A stretch of 64,000 nucleotides of DNA from Saccharophagus sp. K07 (GCF_014336955.1 NZ_QRAI01000001.1:558001-622000); one strand, 5' to 3'. Counted from the first letter of the stretch, positions 33,593-42,502 are shown. Program-made: numbers and translations. The notes: a model not told the origin generated them from the sequence alone.

Positions 33593-35614
33593 CTATTTAC
33601 AGTCTGCTGGCATGCGGACTGTTTTGCCATTCAGGTTGATCTTCACGGCTTTCTCCGCCTGACCACCGGCATCACCCCAGCAGTAGAGCTCGCCAGTTTT
33701 AGCTACACCACACGCTGCACCGCGGCCGCCGTTGACGGCGATGATGTTGCTCAACTGAGTACCGGAGGTATCGCGGATCTTGGTCGGAGTACTGGAGCCG
33801 CCGCCCGCACCGTTGGAGGTGCCGCCGCCATTACCAGAGCAGGATACGCTGCCATTGGTATGAACCCAGCAGTTGTGGAACTGACCACCCGCTGCGCCTA
33901 CGACGGGATCTGTCAGCGGCACAGGAACGATCGGGTTGTTTTGCTCCGGTGCACCACCAGTCTGGCCTTCCCACGCTGCGCCCCAGCAGTAAGACTTACC
34001 GTCATCATAGACCGCACACTGGTTCGAGTCCGCGCCTGTAACGAATATAGCTTTGGCGCTAGGTCCTTGCGTCGGCGTATTGTTTTCGCCCCAGCACTGA
34101 ATAGTGCCACTGCTGGTCACGCCGCAGCAGCCGTCATCGCGGAAGCAGCTCATCTGGATAATTGGCAGGCTGGTTCCGGTGGCTTGAGGGCTGAGGCCAG
34201 AGCTGCTGCCGCAAGCCACGGTGTTGTCTGCCAAGAGCGCACAAACACCACCACCGATGTTCTTTGTGCTCAAAGAAATGATGGCTTTGGATGAGCTCGC
34301 TGGCGTGTAAGACGGAGTAGTGCTCACGCTTTCACCGGAACCACAGTGCATAGCACCATTGGCGCGGGCCAAGCAGAAGTTGTTGGAGTAGCTGCCGTTG
34401 GTGATCGCAATTGCGTCCGTCAACGGCGAGCCATCGCTGAAGGTTACGGTTTTGGCAACGCCACCTTTGATGCTCACAGCGGAGCCGTCAGCCAATACGG
34501 CGTAGCTCAAACCGTAAGATGCGGAGCCGGAGCCCAATCCGGTGTTGGCTGCGCACAACCCGTTGGCCAGTGGACCTGTGCCGAACAGGCCGCTGCTGGT
34601 ATTACCAGATGAGCTGCTGGAGCTGGATGAAGAAGAGCTCGAACCTGATGAAGAGGAGCTGCTATCCGGACAGGCGACAAAACGATCGTCGATAGCAATG
34701 TCGTCGATATACATGGTGCGAGGACGTGAGCTGCCGTGATATTGCTCAATACCCAGGCGAATGTTTTCGAACGCTTGCGGCCCCCACCAGACGTTGTTCT
34801 GGCTGCTGGATACACAACCGTCACCCATGCCCACGACTTGAATCTGGCTGAGTTCGGTTTCATTCAACCAGAACTGCAAGGTGTTTTTGCTGGCGTCGAA
34901 ATGCCACTGGACGCACGCCCACTGGTCTTTCGGCAATATATAAGCTTGTGGTGCCGGACTGATATTGGAAGGATGCTTCCAGCAGTCGGTCAGCCAGTCA
35001 GTGTTGCCGTCATTGTTGTTGTCGAGCCAAGTGTCATAGTTGCCCATGAAATGGTCATTGCGCCCGTCGACGCGGCCGCGATACTTCACCGAAGTGCCGT
35101 TGGGTGCGCCAGATTGCGAACGCGCCGGGCCATCAGCTTCGATAAAGGTAAAGTCGCCGCCCAGGCTGTTCTGGCTGCTGAGGTTGATCATCATGCGGCC
35201 ATACATGGATTCGCGCAGTTCGGAATAACTCTTGAGGCTATGGATCAGGTTGTTGGGTTGGAAGCCGCCGCCTGGAGAAGTGATTTTGACCGAATTGGTA
35301 CCGCTGAAGGCTTTTTCGTTGGTGACGCGCACGTTGCTGGCATTGGAAGCCGTCCAGCCAGTGGGCAGATTGGTGCTGCCTTCAAAATCTGCGCAGATAA
35401 CCTGTCCAGCATTGCAGCCGCTGCCCGCCGATGAGCTCGAACTGGAAGAACTCGATGAAGAGCTGCTGGATGAGGTGCTGCTGGAAGAGCTGCTCGAAGA
35501 AGAGCTGGAAGAACTTGAGCTGCTGGAGCTGGATGAACTGCTGGATGATCCACCATTGCCTCCACATGCCGCAAGAGCACAGGACGCCAGGATCAGCGGG
35601 ATTAACTTACGCAT
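33593..35614 (-). CDS. Poly-serine lipoprotein with jelly-roll-like domain and RCC1-like repeats
   Basis: The product is 673 residues. A lipoprotein signal ends in LAAC (Cys17). It is followed by an almost pure serine linker of about 40 residues, a globular domain at about 68-310 (GQVICADFEGSTNLPTGW, YGRMMINLSSQNSLGGDF, VWWGPQAFENIRLGIEQYHG) that looks like a beta-sandwich sugar-binding or lyase-like fold, a second serine linker, and about six RCC1-type blades at about 345-665. The blades carry paired cysteines (CGVTSSGTIQCWGEN, CAVYDDGKSYCWG, CGVAKTGELYCWGD). Poly-serine linkers are typical of secreted carbohydrate-active proteins in Cellvibrio, Saccharophagus and Teredinibacter. It is probably surface exposed and polysaccharide related; no catalytic site is identified. 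Confidence 0.8.
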   Translation of the reverse strand: MRKLIPLILASCALAACGGNGGSSSSSSSSSSSSSSSSSSSSSSSSTSSSSSSSSSSSSSSSAGSGCNAGQVICADFEGSTNLPTGWTASNASNVRVTNEKAFSGTNSVKITSPGGGFQPNNLIHSLKSYSELRESMYGRMMINLSSQNSLGGDFTFIEADGPARSQSGAPNGTSVKYRGRVDGRNDHFMGNYDTWLDNNNDGNTDWLTDCWKHPSNISPAPQAYILPKDQWACVQWHFDASKNTLQFWLNETELSQIQVVGMGDGCVSSSQNNVWWGPQAFENIRLGIEQYHGSSRPRTMYIDDIAIDDRFVACPDSSSSSSGSSSSSSSSSSSSGNTSSGLFGTGPLANGLCAANTGLGSGSASYGLSYAVLADGSAVSIKGGVAKTVTFSDGSPLTDAIAITNGSYSNNFCLARANGAMHCGSGESVSTTPSYTPASSSKAIISLSTKNIGGGVCALLADNTVACGSSSGLSPQATGTSLPIIQMSCFRDDGCCGVTSSGTIQCWGENNTPTQGPSAKAIFVTGADSNQCAVYDDGKSYCWGAAWEGQTGGAPEQNNPIVPVPLTDPVVGAAGGQFHNCWVHTNGSVSCSGNGGGTSNGAGGGSSTPTKIRDTSGTQLSNIIAVNGGRGAACGVAKTGELYCWGDAGGQAEKAVKINLNGKTVRMPADCK

Positions 35615-35935
35615 GAATTGTCATAGCCTCAGTTATTGTTATTCGGTCAATTTAATGTTCGGTCTGAGCTGGTTGGTGAACGCAAATGCTTTTGAGCAAC
35701 CTCACTCGCCATGTGATCAGGCTGCCTTAGGACCGACCCGGAAGCCGCAACCATTTTACCGGCTTATCGTTATGCCGAATGTGCTGGGAATGTGATGTAT
35801 CTCGCGAAATTGCCGTTCGGTTCAAATCGACTTTAAGGCTTCGTGCGATAGCGCTGTGCAAATACGAGAACTGGTGCGCAACTGCAAATTGAAGAGCAAA
35901 GAATGGAGAAGAGGTTTTGTTCGTTATTGCTATAA
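35615..35935 (-). promoter_or_regulatory. Structured leader region of the poly-serine lipoprotein gene
   Basis: Nested inverted repeats lie about 45-150 bp before the start codon. The outer stem is TCGGTC (35659-35664) with GACCGA (35731-35736). The inner stem is TGA-bulge-GGTTG (35665-35675) with CAACCTCA (35697-35704). A separate hairpin is AAGCCG (35742-35747) with CGGCTT (35760-35765). This would fold as a multi-stem 5' leader RNA on either strand. I checked it by eye for c-di-GMP-I, TPP, cobalamin and glycine riboswitch cores and saw none. Confidence 0.4.
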
Positions 35936-35959
35936 GCCTCCACAGCGGAGTGTGGAGGC
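35936..35959 (-). terminator. Hairpin downstream of the outer-membrane protein gene
   Basis: GCCTCCACA (35936-35944) and TGTGGAGGC (35951-35959) form a perfect 9-bp stem with a 6-nt loop, 10 bp beyond the stop of the minus-strand OMP gene. The following T content is low. Confidence 0.65.
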
Positions 35960-35969
35960 TGCAAATGAA

Positions 35970-36500
35970 TTAGAACAACCAGTAAGCGGCGCCTATAGAG
36001 AACATGGAAACGTTATCGAAATTGTCGATGTCGTAGTATTCGTACTCGGCGCGCACGCTCAAATTGCCGAGAGTTATGCTGGCACCCACACCAACCGCCG
36101 GATCAAAACCGTCATCTTTATAGCGCTGTTGTGCAGTTTCGAAATCCGATTCCCACACAAACCCGCCGAGTTTGCCAAATACATCAATAGGACCGAGTCC
36201 CATCGACAGAATGCCAAACGCGTTAAAGCCGCTGATTTCACCGCTAAAACCGCTGTCTTCGACTTTGCCGAAATCGACATAGCCCACTTCGGCAGCCAGC
36301 AGGGTGAACTTGATACCGCCGAATAATTTGTAACCAACATCATCGTCTTTTACATCGATATTGCTGCTCGGGTTGTAGCCAACTTTGGCATTGCCAAAAG
36401 AACCACCCAAGTAGAGTCCACTTTCGGCGTGGGCATGCAGGGCTCCGAGAGAGAGCGCGAGCGCCATGGCTTTGCCGAAGGTTTTGAGAGAGCTAGACAT
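35970..36500 (-). CDS. Outer-membrane beta-barrel protein (OmpA/OmpW-like barrel)
   Basis: The product is 176 residues. A signal peptide ends at HAHA-ES, followed by alternating amphipathic beta strands (GLYLGGSFGNAKVGY, GYKLFGGIKFTLLAAEVGYV, IDVFGKLGGFVW, LSVRAEYEYYDIDNF) and an aromatic C-terminus (GAAYWLF), the signal recognised by the Bam complex. The size suits an 8-stranded barrel (outer membrane protein beta-barrel domain family). There is no peptidoglycan-binding OmpA domain. It is a single-gene unit ending in a hairpin, divergent from the nitrate reductase gene. Confidence 0.85.
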   Translation of the reverse strand: MSSSLKTFGKAMALALSLGALHAHAESGLYLGGSFGNAKVGYNPSSNIDVKDDDVGYKLFGGIKFTLLAAEVGYVDFGKVEDSGFSGEISGFNAFGILSMGLGPIDVFGKLGGFVWESDFETAQQRYKDDGFDPAVGVGASITLGNLSVRAEYEYYDIDNFDNVSMFSIGAAYWLF

Positions 36501-37023
36501 AGAGTTACTCCTAACGTCGATGATGAATTTTTAATGATCGGCCCGTGACGTTTAACAGCTTGCACAGATTCTGACCGTTCGCGAATCCTCTGCCCGGGTG
36601 ACGATATTGCAAAGCCTAGCAGCCCGGATTGTTGTTTAACAGGTTGATGCTGATCCAGGGGGCCGCCTTTGGATTTGCGAGTTGTAACAAACAGATTGGT
36701 CGCCGAATGTTCGTTGGCCGACCCTTAGAAGCGTAGCCATAAATTGCGCTTCAATATAGTGCATTTATGTAACTTGATTGGTTGAAGTGTGGGCGAATAA
36801 TTTTCTATACGCGTCCTAATGTGATTTGTTATGAGGCGCTAGTGCACCAAAACGGCGTTATTTGGGCGTGTCGGCCGCTCAACGAGCGCAGACAGAATGG
36901 CCGCCAACGTTTTTTTTGGCCTTTTAGAAACAATAAGTTAGAAAGAAAATCGCATTTTGGGTTCGATGGGTGGCACATCGCTTGCTCTTCCCCTCGACTT
37001 CCTGAAAAACGCGATTTACCGCT
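36501..37023 (+). promoter_or_regulatory. Upstream region of the nitrate reductase gene with leader hairpin
   Basis: This 523-bp gap serves the OMP gene on one side and the nitrate reductase gene on the other. At 36872-36917 CGGCC-GCTC-AAC-GAGC and GGCCG form a compound stem followed 6 bp later by eight T, the form of a leader terminator 107 bp before the start codon. TGCACC at 36843-36848 matches one half of the NtrC consensus, but the other half is poor. Assimilatory nitrate genes in relatives are often controlled by NtrC and by ANTAR-type antitermination (NasT/NasR), which would fit; this is inference. Confidence 0.45.
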
Positions 37024-40000
37024 ATGTCTGACTCACCGACCAGTGCGCCCGCTTCACAGCCGACTGTGCCTGATTCACTCACGACTGTTGCCAGCGTCTG
37101 TCCTTATTGTGGCGTTGGCTGCGGTCTGTTGCTGGAAACCGACGGCAAAAAAATCAGCCGTGTTATAGGGGACAAAAATCACCCGAGTAATTTCGGCCGT
37201 CTGTGCACAAAAGGTTCGACCAGTGCTTTGGCACTGACGCATCCCGGCCGCATGGAATCCGCTTTTGTGCGCAGTGAACGCGGCCATGAGCCGGTGAAAA
37301 CCTCAATGGATCGCGCCATTGCCGCGACTGCTCAGCGCTTGCGCACATTAATTGATACTCACGGTCCGGATTCGGTGGCGTTTTATGTATCCGGGCAAAT
37401 GTCCATTGAATCGCAATATCTGGTGAATAAACTCGCCAAAGGATTTATCGGCACCAACAATATCGAATCCAATTCCCGCCTGTGTATGGCGAGTGCCGGG
37501 GCAGGATATAAATTGTCTCTCGGCTCGGATGCACCGCCCGGCTCATATCAGGATTTTGAGCAAGCGGATTTATTTTTTGTTATTGGCTCCAATATGGCGG
37601 ACTGCCATCCCATTTTATTTTTGCGCATGATGGATCGCGTAAAAGCCGGGGCTAAATTAATTGTGGTCGACCCGCGCCGCACACTTACTGCCGACAAAGC
37701 CGATCTGTTTTTGCAAATCAAACCCGGTACGGATTTGGCTCTGCTCAACGGTCTTCTCTATCTTTTGCATAAAAATGGCAAAACCGATCCGGAGTTTATC
37801 GCACGCTACACCCAAGGTTGGGAGGTAATGCCGGAATTTCTCGCCGCATATACACCGGATAAAGTCAGCGAAATTACCGGAATTCCTGCGGCAGATATTA
37901 TGCGTGCAGCGGAATGGCTGGGCGACGCGCCCAATTTTATGACCTGCTGGACCATGGGGCTTAACCAGAGTTCGCACGGTACCTGGAATACCAACGCGAT
38001 CTGCAATATGCATTTGGCTACCGGGCAAATTTGTCGCCCCGGCAGCGGTCCTTTTTCTTTGACTGGGCAGCCCAATGCCATGGGCGGGCGGGAAATGGGC
38101 TATATGGGCCCTGGATTGCCGGGCCAGCGTTCTTTATTGGTGGAAGACGATCGCCACTTTATCGAAGATTTTTGGGGCGTGCCGCGCGGTCGTATCAGCA
38201 CGCGTTTGGGCAAAGGCACGGTGGATTTATTTCAGCGTATGGCCGATGGTCAAATCAAAGCCTGCTGGATTATTTGTACTAATCCGGTGGCGACGGTGCC
38301 AAACCGCAAAATTGTAATCGACGGCTTGCGCAATGCCGAATTAGTTATAGCGCAAGACGCATTTTTGGATACGGAAACCAATCGCTACGCCGATATTCTT
38401 TTGCCCGCTGCACTGTGGGCAGAAGCCGAAGGCGTAATGATCAATTCCGAACGCAATCTCACCTTGACGCAAGCCGCGGTTCCGCCACCGGGTGAGGCTA
38501 TGGCGGACTGGGAAATTGTCGCGCGCGTTGCGCAAGCCATGGGTTATGAAGAGGGATTTTCCTATGCATCCGCAGAAGACGTGTTCGAAGAAATCCGCCG
38601 CACCTACAACCCTAAAACCGGTTATGACCTGCGCGGAATTAGTTACAAACGCTTGCGTGAAACTCCCGTGCAATGGCCGTGCGCGTCGGAACAACAAAGT
38701 GATCGCAATTCGATTCGCTACCTCAATAACGGCGTAAATCAGCCGGTAAAAATTGCAGCCGATGGCACTCGTCCGGAATTGGTTTTTGCTACGGAATCCG
38801 GCAAAGCTGTGTTTTTTCCGCGGCCCCATGTGGACCCGGAGGAAATGCCGGACGAACAATTTCCGTTTACCTTGAACACCGGACGTTTGCAGCATCAATG
38901 GCACACCCTGACCAAAACCGGAAAAATCGCCGCGTTAAATAAGCTCAATCCCGGGCCTTTTATCGAAATTCATCCCCACGACGCTGAACAATTGGGTATT
39001 CGTCATCGCGATAAAGTCCTGGTCCGCTCGCGCCGTGGGCAGGCGATTTTGCCCGCAGTGGTAACCGATAGAGTCTTGGTGGGCAGCTGTTTTGCGCCGT
39101 TTCACTGGAACGATCTTTACGGCGAACAGCTCGCGATCAACGCTGTCACCAGTGATCGGATTGATCCCATTTCACAACAGCCGGAATTAAAGGTCTGCGC
39201 TGTTGCCTTGGAGAAGGTGGAAATTGTCGCAAGCGATCGCGACGATCGTCTGGTGGAACAGGAATCAGCATTTAATGGAACAGTGGTGGCCACGGCTGTT
39301 GGAAAAAACACCGCGGTTTTTGCGCCGGTTTCCGCCGAGACCAGCCACCTGTTGATCCAACAGCTCGGTGAAATTCTGGGTATCACAGCAAAAACGGCGC
39401 CGTCATTTAGCGCTGCAGAAAATACTTATCTGGAAGGGTTTTTAGCGGGATTAAAAATTACCGCCGACACAATACAAGCCGTTCCGGCTCTGCCGCAGGA
39501 TGCGCCTGTAACAGAGCAGCATCGCCTTTGGATTAACGGATTATTGGCAGGTATGTTCAGCCGGGTATTACCGAATTCGGTGATTGCCAACACCGGGCTT
39601 TCCGAAAAAGGGCCATCCATTCTTTTATTGTGGGCATCACAAACGGGCAATGCGGAAGGTCTCGCAGAAAATTTTGCCAAAACTCTGCATGAGCGCGGCT
39701 GGCAAGTGAATGTGCAACCCATGAATGAATTCGATGTGGCGCGTTTAAAGGAAGAAAAACGAGCGCTGTTTGTCACCAGTACTTTTGGTGATGGAGATGC
39801 CCCGGACAATGGGGGCGATTTTTGGGCGCAGTTGCAAAGCGATGATTTATCACTGGCGCAACTGGAATTTGCGCTTCTGGCATTAGGTGATTCCAATTAC
39901 GACCAATTTTGTGGGTACGGCAAAAAACTCTATGCGCGTCTGCAAGCCCTTGGAGCGAAACCGCTGTTGGAACGCGTGGATTGCGACGCAGATTACGCAA

Positions 40001-41238
40001 AACCTGCGCAGGAATGGTTTGCAAAAGTACTGGAGTTGTTGCCGTCTGCAGTTGAAGAAAAGCCGTCCACAAAAGTGGAAATTACTGCCCCACAAGCCAA
40101 AAAAACATCCGCGGAATTTTCCAAAACCAACCCGTTCCCGGCGAAATTGATTATTAACCAACTGCTCAATGCGGAAAGTTCTGCCAAAGAAGTGCGCTGG
40201 TTTGGCTTTGATTTACGCGATTCCGGTATTCGCTACGAAGCTGGTGATGCTCTTGGGGTTTGGCCAAAAAACTGTGAAGACTATGTGTTTGAATTTCTGC
40301 AAGCGCTAAACGTCAATGCGGAAACGCCGGTCTTGGTGGATAGCATAGAAAAGCCGTTACATCTGGCTCTGCAGAATCACTACGAAATTTGCCGTCCAAG
40401 TGCGGAATTAGTGCAATTTATTGCCCAGCGATCCGCCAATCGAGAGCTGAAAGACCTGTTACATCCCGAGCGCAAACAGGAATTGCAGGAATGGTTATAC
40501 GGTCGGCAAATCGCCGATTTATTACAGGAATTTCCGCCTAATTGTGACTTAACGGAAATTTTGTCTCTGCTTAAACGTTTACAGCCGCGTTTTTATTCCA
40601 TTGCGTCCAGTCCCAAAGTGACGCCGGATCAGGTTCATTTAGCGGTAGGCGCAGTGCGTTATACGCGCTATGTCAACGGTAAAAAACGCAATCGCAAAGG
40701 CGTATGTTCGACCTTTCTGGCCGATCGCTGCGCCGATCAGGCTGTGCCGATTTTTGTGCAGACCAATAAACATTTTCGCCCGCCGGAAAATAGCGATGCG
40801 CCTTTGATCATGATTGGTCCGGGAACCGGTATAGCACCGTTTCGCGGATTTTTGCAGGAGCGCCAGGCGCGCGGTGACCGCGGCAAAAACTGGCTGTTTT
40901 TCGGCGCGCAACACGCAGCAACGGATTTTTATTTTCAGGACGAAATTCTGCGCTGGCAAAAAGATGGATTTCTCGATCTCAGCCTGGCTTTTTCCCGCGA
41001 TCAAGGGCGCAAGATTTATGTGCAGGATCGTATGCGGGAACAAGGAGAAAAAATCTGGCAATGGCTGGAAGAGGGAGCTTATATCTGCGTTTGCGGCGAT
41101 GCCAGTCGTATGGCGAAGGATGTGGATCAGGCCCTGAGGGAAATTATCCGTGAATACGGCAAATTTGATGAAGTCGACACTGTCGACTATATGCGCAAGT
41201 TAAATATGACAAAACGCTATTTGCGCGATATTTATTGA
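37024..41238 (+). CDS. Assimilatory nitrate reductase fused to CysJ-like NADPH flavoprotein
   Basis: The product is 1404 residues. The N-terminal half (about 20-720) is a molybdopterin-guanine-dinucleotide nitrate reductase of NasA type: 4Fe-4S motif CPYCGVGCG with a later Cys in GRLCTKG, ESNSRLCMASAGAGYK, and the C-terminal MopB domain LNTGRLQHQWHTLTKTGK. A helical linker leads to a flavodoxin domain (about 863-1015, WASQTGNAEG, TSTFGDGDAPDNGG) and an FAD/NADPH reductase domain (about 1045-1404, PRFYSIASSP, GPGTGIAPFRG). The NADPH 2'-phosphate motif SRDQGRKIYVQ and the terminal Tyr are present. It should reduce nitrate to nitrite with NADPH on one chain. Similar nitrate reductase-flavoprotein fusions are known in pseudomonads. 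No nitrite reductase or transporter gene is adjacent. The start lacks a good ribosome site. Confidence 0.92.
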   Translation: MSDSPTSAPASQPTVPDSLTTVASVCPYCGVGCGLLLETDGKKISRVIGDKNHPSNFGRLCTKGSTSALALTHPGRMESAFVRSERGHEPVKTSMDRAIAATAQRLRTLIDTHGPDSVAFYVSGQMSIESQYLVNKLAKGFIGTNNIESNSRLCMASAGAGYKLSLGSDAPPGSYQDFEQADLFFVIGSNMADCHPILFLRMMDRVKAGAKLIVVDPRRTLTADKADLFLQIKPGTDLALLNGLLYLLHKNGKTDPEFIARYTQGWEVMPEFLAAYTPDKVSEITGIPAADIMRAAEWLGDAPNFMTCWTMGLNQSSHGTWNTNAICNMHLATGQICRPGSGPFSLTGQPNAMGGREMGYMGPGLPGQRSLLVEDDRHFIEDFWGVPRGRISTRLGKGTVDLFQRMADGQIKACWIICTNPVATVPNRKIVIDGLRNAELVIAQDAFLDTETNRYADILLPAALWAEAEGVMINSERNLTLTQAAVPPPGEAMADWEIVARVAQAMGYEEGFSYASAEDVFEEIRRTYNPKTGYDLRGISYKRLRETPVQWPCASEQQSDRNSIRYLNNGVNQPVKIAADGTRPELVFATESGKAVFFPRPHVDPEEMPDEQFPFTLNTGRLQHQWHTLTKTGKIAALNKLNPGPFIEIHPHDAEQLGIRHRDKVLVRSRRGQAILPAVVTDRVLVGSCFAPFHWNDLYGEQLAINAVTSDRIDPISQQPELKVCAVALEKVEIVASDRDDRLVEQESAFNGTVVATAVGKNTAVFAPVSAETSHLLIQQLGEILGITAKTAPSFSAAENTYLEGFLAGLKITADTIQAVPALPQDAPVTEQHRLWINGLLAGMFSRVLPNSVIANTGLSEKGPSILLLWASQTGNAEGLAENFAKTLHERGWQVNVQPMNEFDVARLKEEKRALFVTSTFGDGDAPDNGGDFWAQLQSDDLSLAQLEFALLALGDSNYDQFCGYGKKLYARLQALGAKPLLERVDCDADYAKPAQEWFAKVLELLPSAVEEKPSTKVEITAPQAKKTSAEFSKTNPFPAKLIINQLLNAESSAKEVRWFGFDLRDSGIRYEAGDALGVWPKNCEDYVFEFLQALNVNAETPVLVDSIEKPLHLALQNHYEICRPSAELVQFIAQRSANRELKDLLHPERKQELQEWLYGRQIADLLQEFPPNCDLTEILSLLKRLQPRFYSIASSPKVTPDQVHLAVGAVRYTRYVNGKKRNRKGVCSTFLADRCADQAVPIFVQTNKHFRPPENSDAPLIMIGPGTGIAPFRGFLQERQARGDRGKNWLFFGAQHAATDFYFQDEILRWQKDGFLDLSLAFSRDQGRKIYVQDRMREQGEKIWQWLEEGAYICVCGDASRMAKDVDQALREIIREYGKFDEVDTVDYMRKLNMTKRYLRDIY

Positions 41239-41308
41239 TCGTTTGTTGATCTTTATTGCCTATTTGCTGCACATTACATTTCTTCACAAGATCTTCATGC
41301 TTAGCGTC

Positions 41309-41330
41309 TTAAGATAAGAACACATCTTAA
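41309..41330 (+). promoter_or_regulatory. Inverted repeat upstream of the Kazal-like lipoprotein gene
   Basis: TTAAGAT (41309-41315) and ATCTTAA (41324-41330) are perfect reverse complements with an 8-bp spacer, 24 bp before the start codon. It could be an operator or a short leader hairpin. Confidence 0.4.
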
Positions 41331-41354
41331 ATTGGCAGCATGGAGGTCAAAAAA

Positions 41355-42419
41355 ATGATAAAAGCTATACGTCTCTTTACTCTGACGCTGGTGTGTGCGG
41401 CGTTTCTCGGTTGTGGTTCTGGTGAACAAGGCGAGCAATCGCTGGCGGGTGACGAGGTTTTGAAAGGCCAGGATGAGGATGTAGTGGCCTGTCCTTCCGT
41501 CTACAAGCCTGTGTGTTCGGTGGAGTTGCAGGAAATTCGCTGTATAACGACTCCTTGTCCGATCGGCGTGCATAAATCCTTTGGCAATCTTTGTGAGTCC
41601 GATGCTGCCGGAGCGAAGTTTCTCTCGGAAGGTGAATGCGGCGATTTGGAAGGGCAGCCGTATTACGACGAAAAACCGGATGATCCGGAAAAGCCGGATG
41701 ACCCCATTGCATGTACCAAGGAATATAAACCGGTATGCGCGGCCGAAGCCGGAACTGAACCTTGCACCACCATTCCTTGTCCTGCTGTCCAGCACAAAAC
41801 CTTTGGCAATGCCTGTATGGCAAGAGCGGCTAACGCGCTCATTGTTCAAGAGGGCGAATGCGGCAAACTGGAAGGCACTCCGGTAACCCATATCGAAGGT
41901 CCGTGCCCTGCGGTATACGATCCTGTTTGCGCCAAGGATGAAGCTCAAATCGCCTGCATTACCGAACCGTGCCCGACACATGCCTGCAAAACCTTTGGCA
42001 ATTCTTGCGAGGCCGGCCTTGCTTTTGCAGCTGTTGTCAGCAGTGGTGAGTGCGGCAAATTAGAAGGTGCGGTCGCCTTTGGTGAACCGCCGGTTAATCT
42101 GGTCGACAAACTCCCTGCAACAGACAAGGTCGTCACTGTGCAAAAATTCCAGTTTGAAGGCGACCGTTTGTACGTGACTCTGGGTTATTCCGGTTGCGCG
42201 CCACAACATTTTCATCTCAACGTCGGCAACCAGTTTATGGAGAGTTATCCGGTTCAAGTGGCGACAGCTTTTGTACCGGTAGTGGAAGATTACTGTAAAG
42301 CCTATCTCACAACTGAATTTATCTACGACCTGATACCGCTCAAACACGCCTATCAGCAAACCTATCAAACGGAAGAGGGCGCAATCGAGTTGCGTGGTAT
42401 AGGTTTGTACAAGTTTTAA
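41355..42419 (+). CDS. Lipoprotein with three Kazal-like cysteine modules
   Basis: The product is 354 residues from the ATG at 41355; a GGAGGT ribosome site 8 bp upstream favours it over the ATG at 41340. The signal ends in lipobox AFLGC (Cys20). Three modules follow (about 46-95, 120-169, 184-233), each with six cysteines spaced C-x7-C-x8-C-x4-C-x11-C-x14-C. Each has the Kazal hallmarks CxxxYxPVC, TFGNxC (SFGN in the first) and a final GEC, with an added CxTxPCP-type insert. Module 3 has one extra Cys. Modules 1 and 2 are joined by a Asp/Pro/Lys-rich linker (KPDDPEKPDDP). The C-terminal 115 residues (VTLGYSGCAPQHFHLNVGNQ) form a separate domain I do not recognise. Kazal domains inhibit serine proteases, so an envelope protease inhibitor is a reasonable guess. 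Confidence 0.82.
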   Translation: MIKAIRLFTLTLVCAAFLGCGSGEQGEQSLAGDEVLKGQDEDVVACPSVYKPVCSVELQEIRCITTPCPIGVHKSFGNLCESDAAGAKFLSEGECGDLEGQPYYDEKPDDPEKPDDPIACTKEYKPVCAAEAGTEPCTTIPCPAVQHKTFGNACMARAANALIVQEGECGKLEGTPVTHIEGPCPAVYDPVCAKDEAQIACITEPCPTHACKTFGNSCEAGLAFAAVVSSGECGKLEGAVAFGEPPVNLVDKLPATDKVVTVQKFQFEGDRLYVTLGYSGCAPQHFHLNVGNQFMESYPVQVATAFVPVVEDYCKAYLTTEFIYDLIPLKHAYQQTYQTEEGAIELRGIGLYKF

Positions 42420-42477
42420 GATTTCAGGAGCTTATAGGTTGACGGACCTTTTAGTAGTAGGTTGACTTGGACCTTTC

Positions 42478-42502
42478 CGGGGCTTAGGCCCCGGCTTTTT
42501 TT
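42478..42502 (+). terminator. Intrinsic terminator of the Kazal-like lipoprotein gene
   Basis: CCGGGGC (42478-42484), loop TTA and GCCCCGG form a strong stem followed by a run of eight T at 42495-42502. Confidence 0.9.

Noticed and set aside
33575-34294. 239-codon plus-strand frame opposite the RCC1-like region
   Set aside because: It is antisense to a well-supported lipoprotein gene and starts inside the terminator; no recognisable content.
35640-35780. c-di-GMP riboswitch in the lipoprotein leader, suggested by the c-di-GMP genes in the window
   Set aside because: The conserved GEMM-I core segments are absent on both strands.
35232-35795. Long plus-strand frame rich in Leu and Glu opposite the serine linker
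   Set aside because: It is the reverse complement of poly-serine codons (AGC/TCN), which reads as Leu/Glu/Asp. It has no ribosome site and no real composition.
36782-37168. 128-codon frame before and into the nitrate reductase gene
   Set aside because: It runs through the leader hairpin and overlaps nasA in another frame; no ribosome site.
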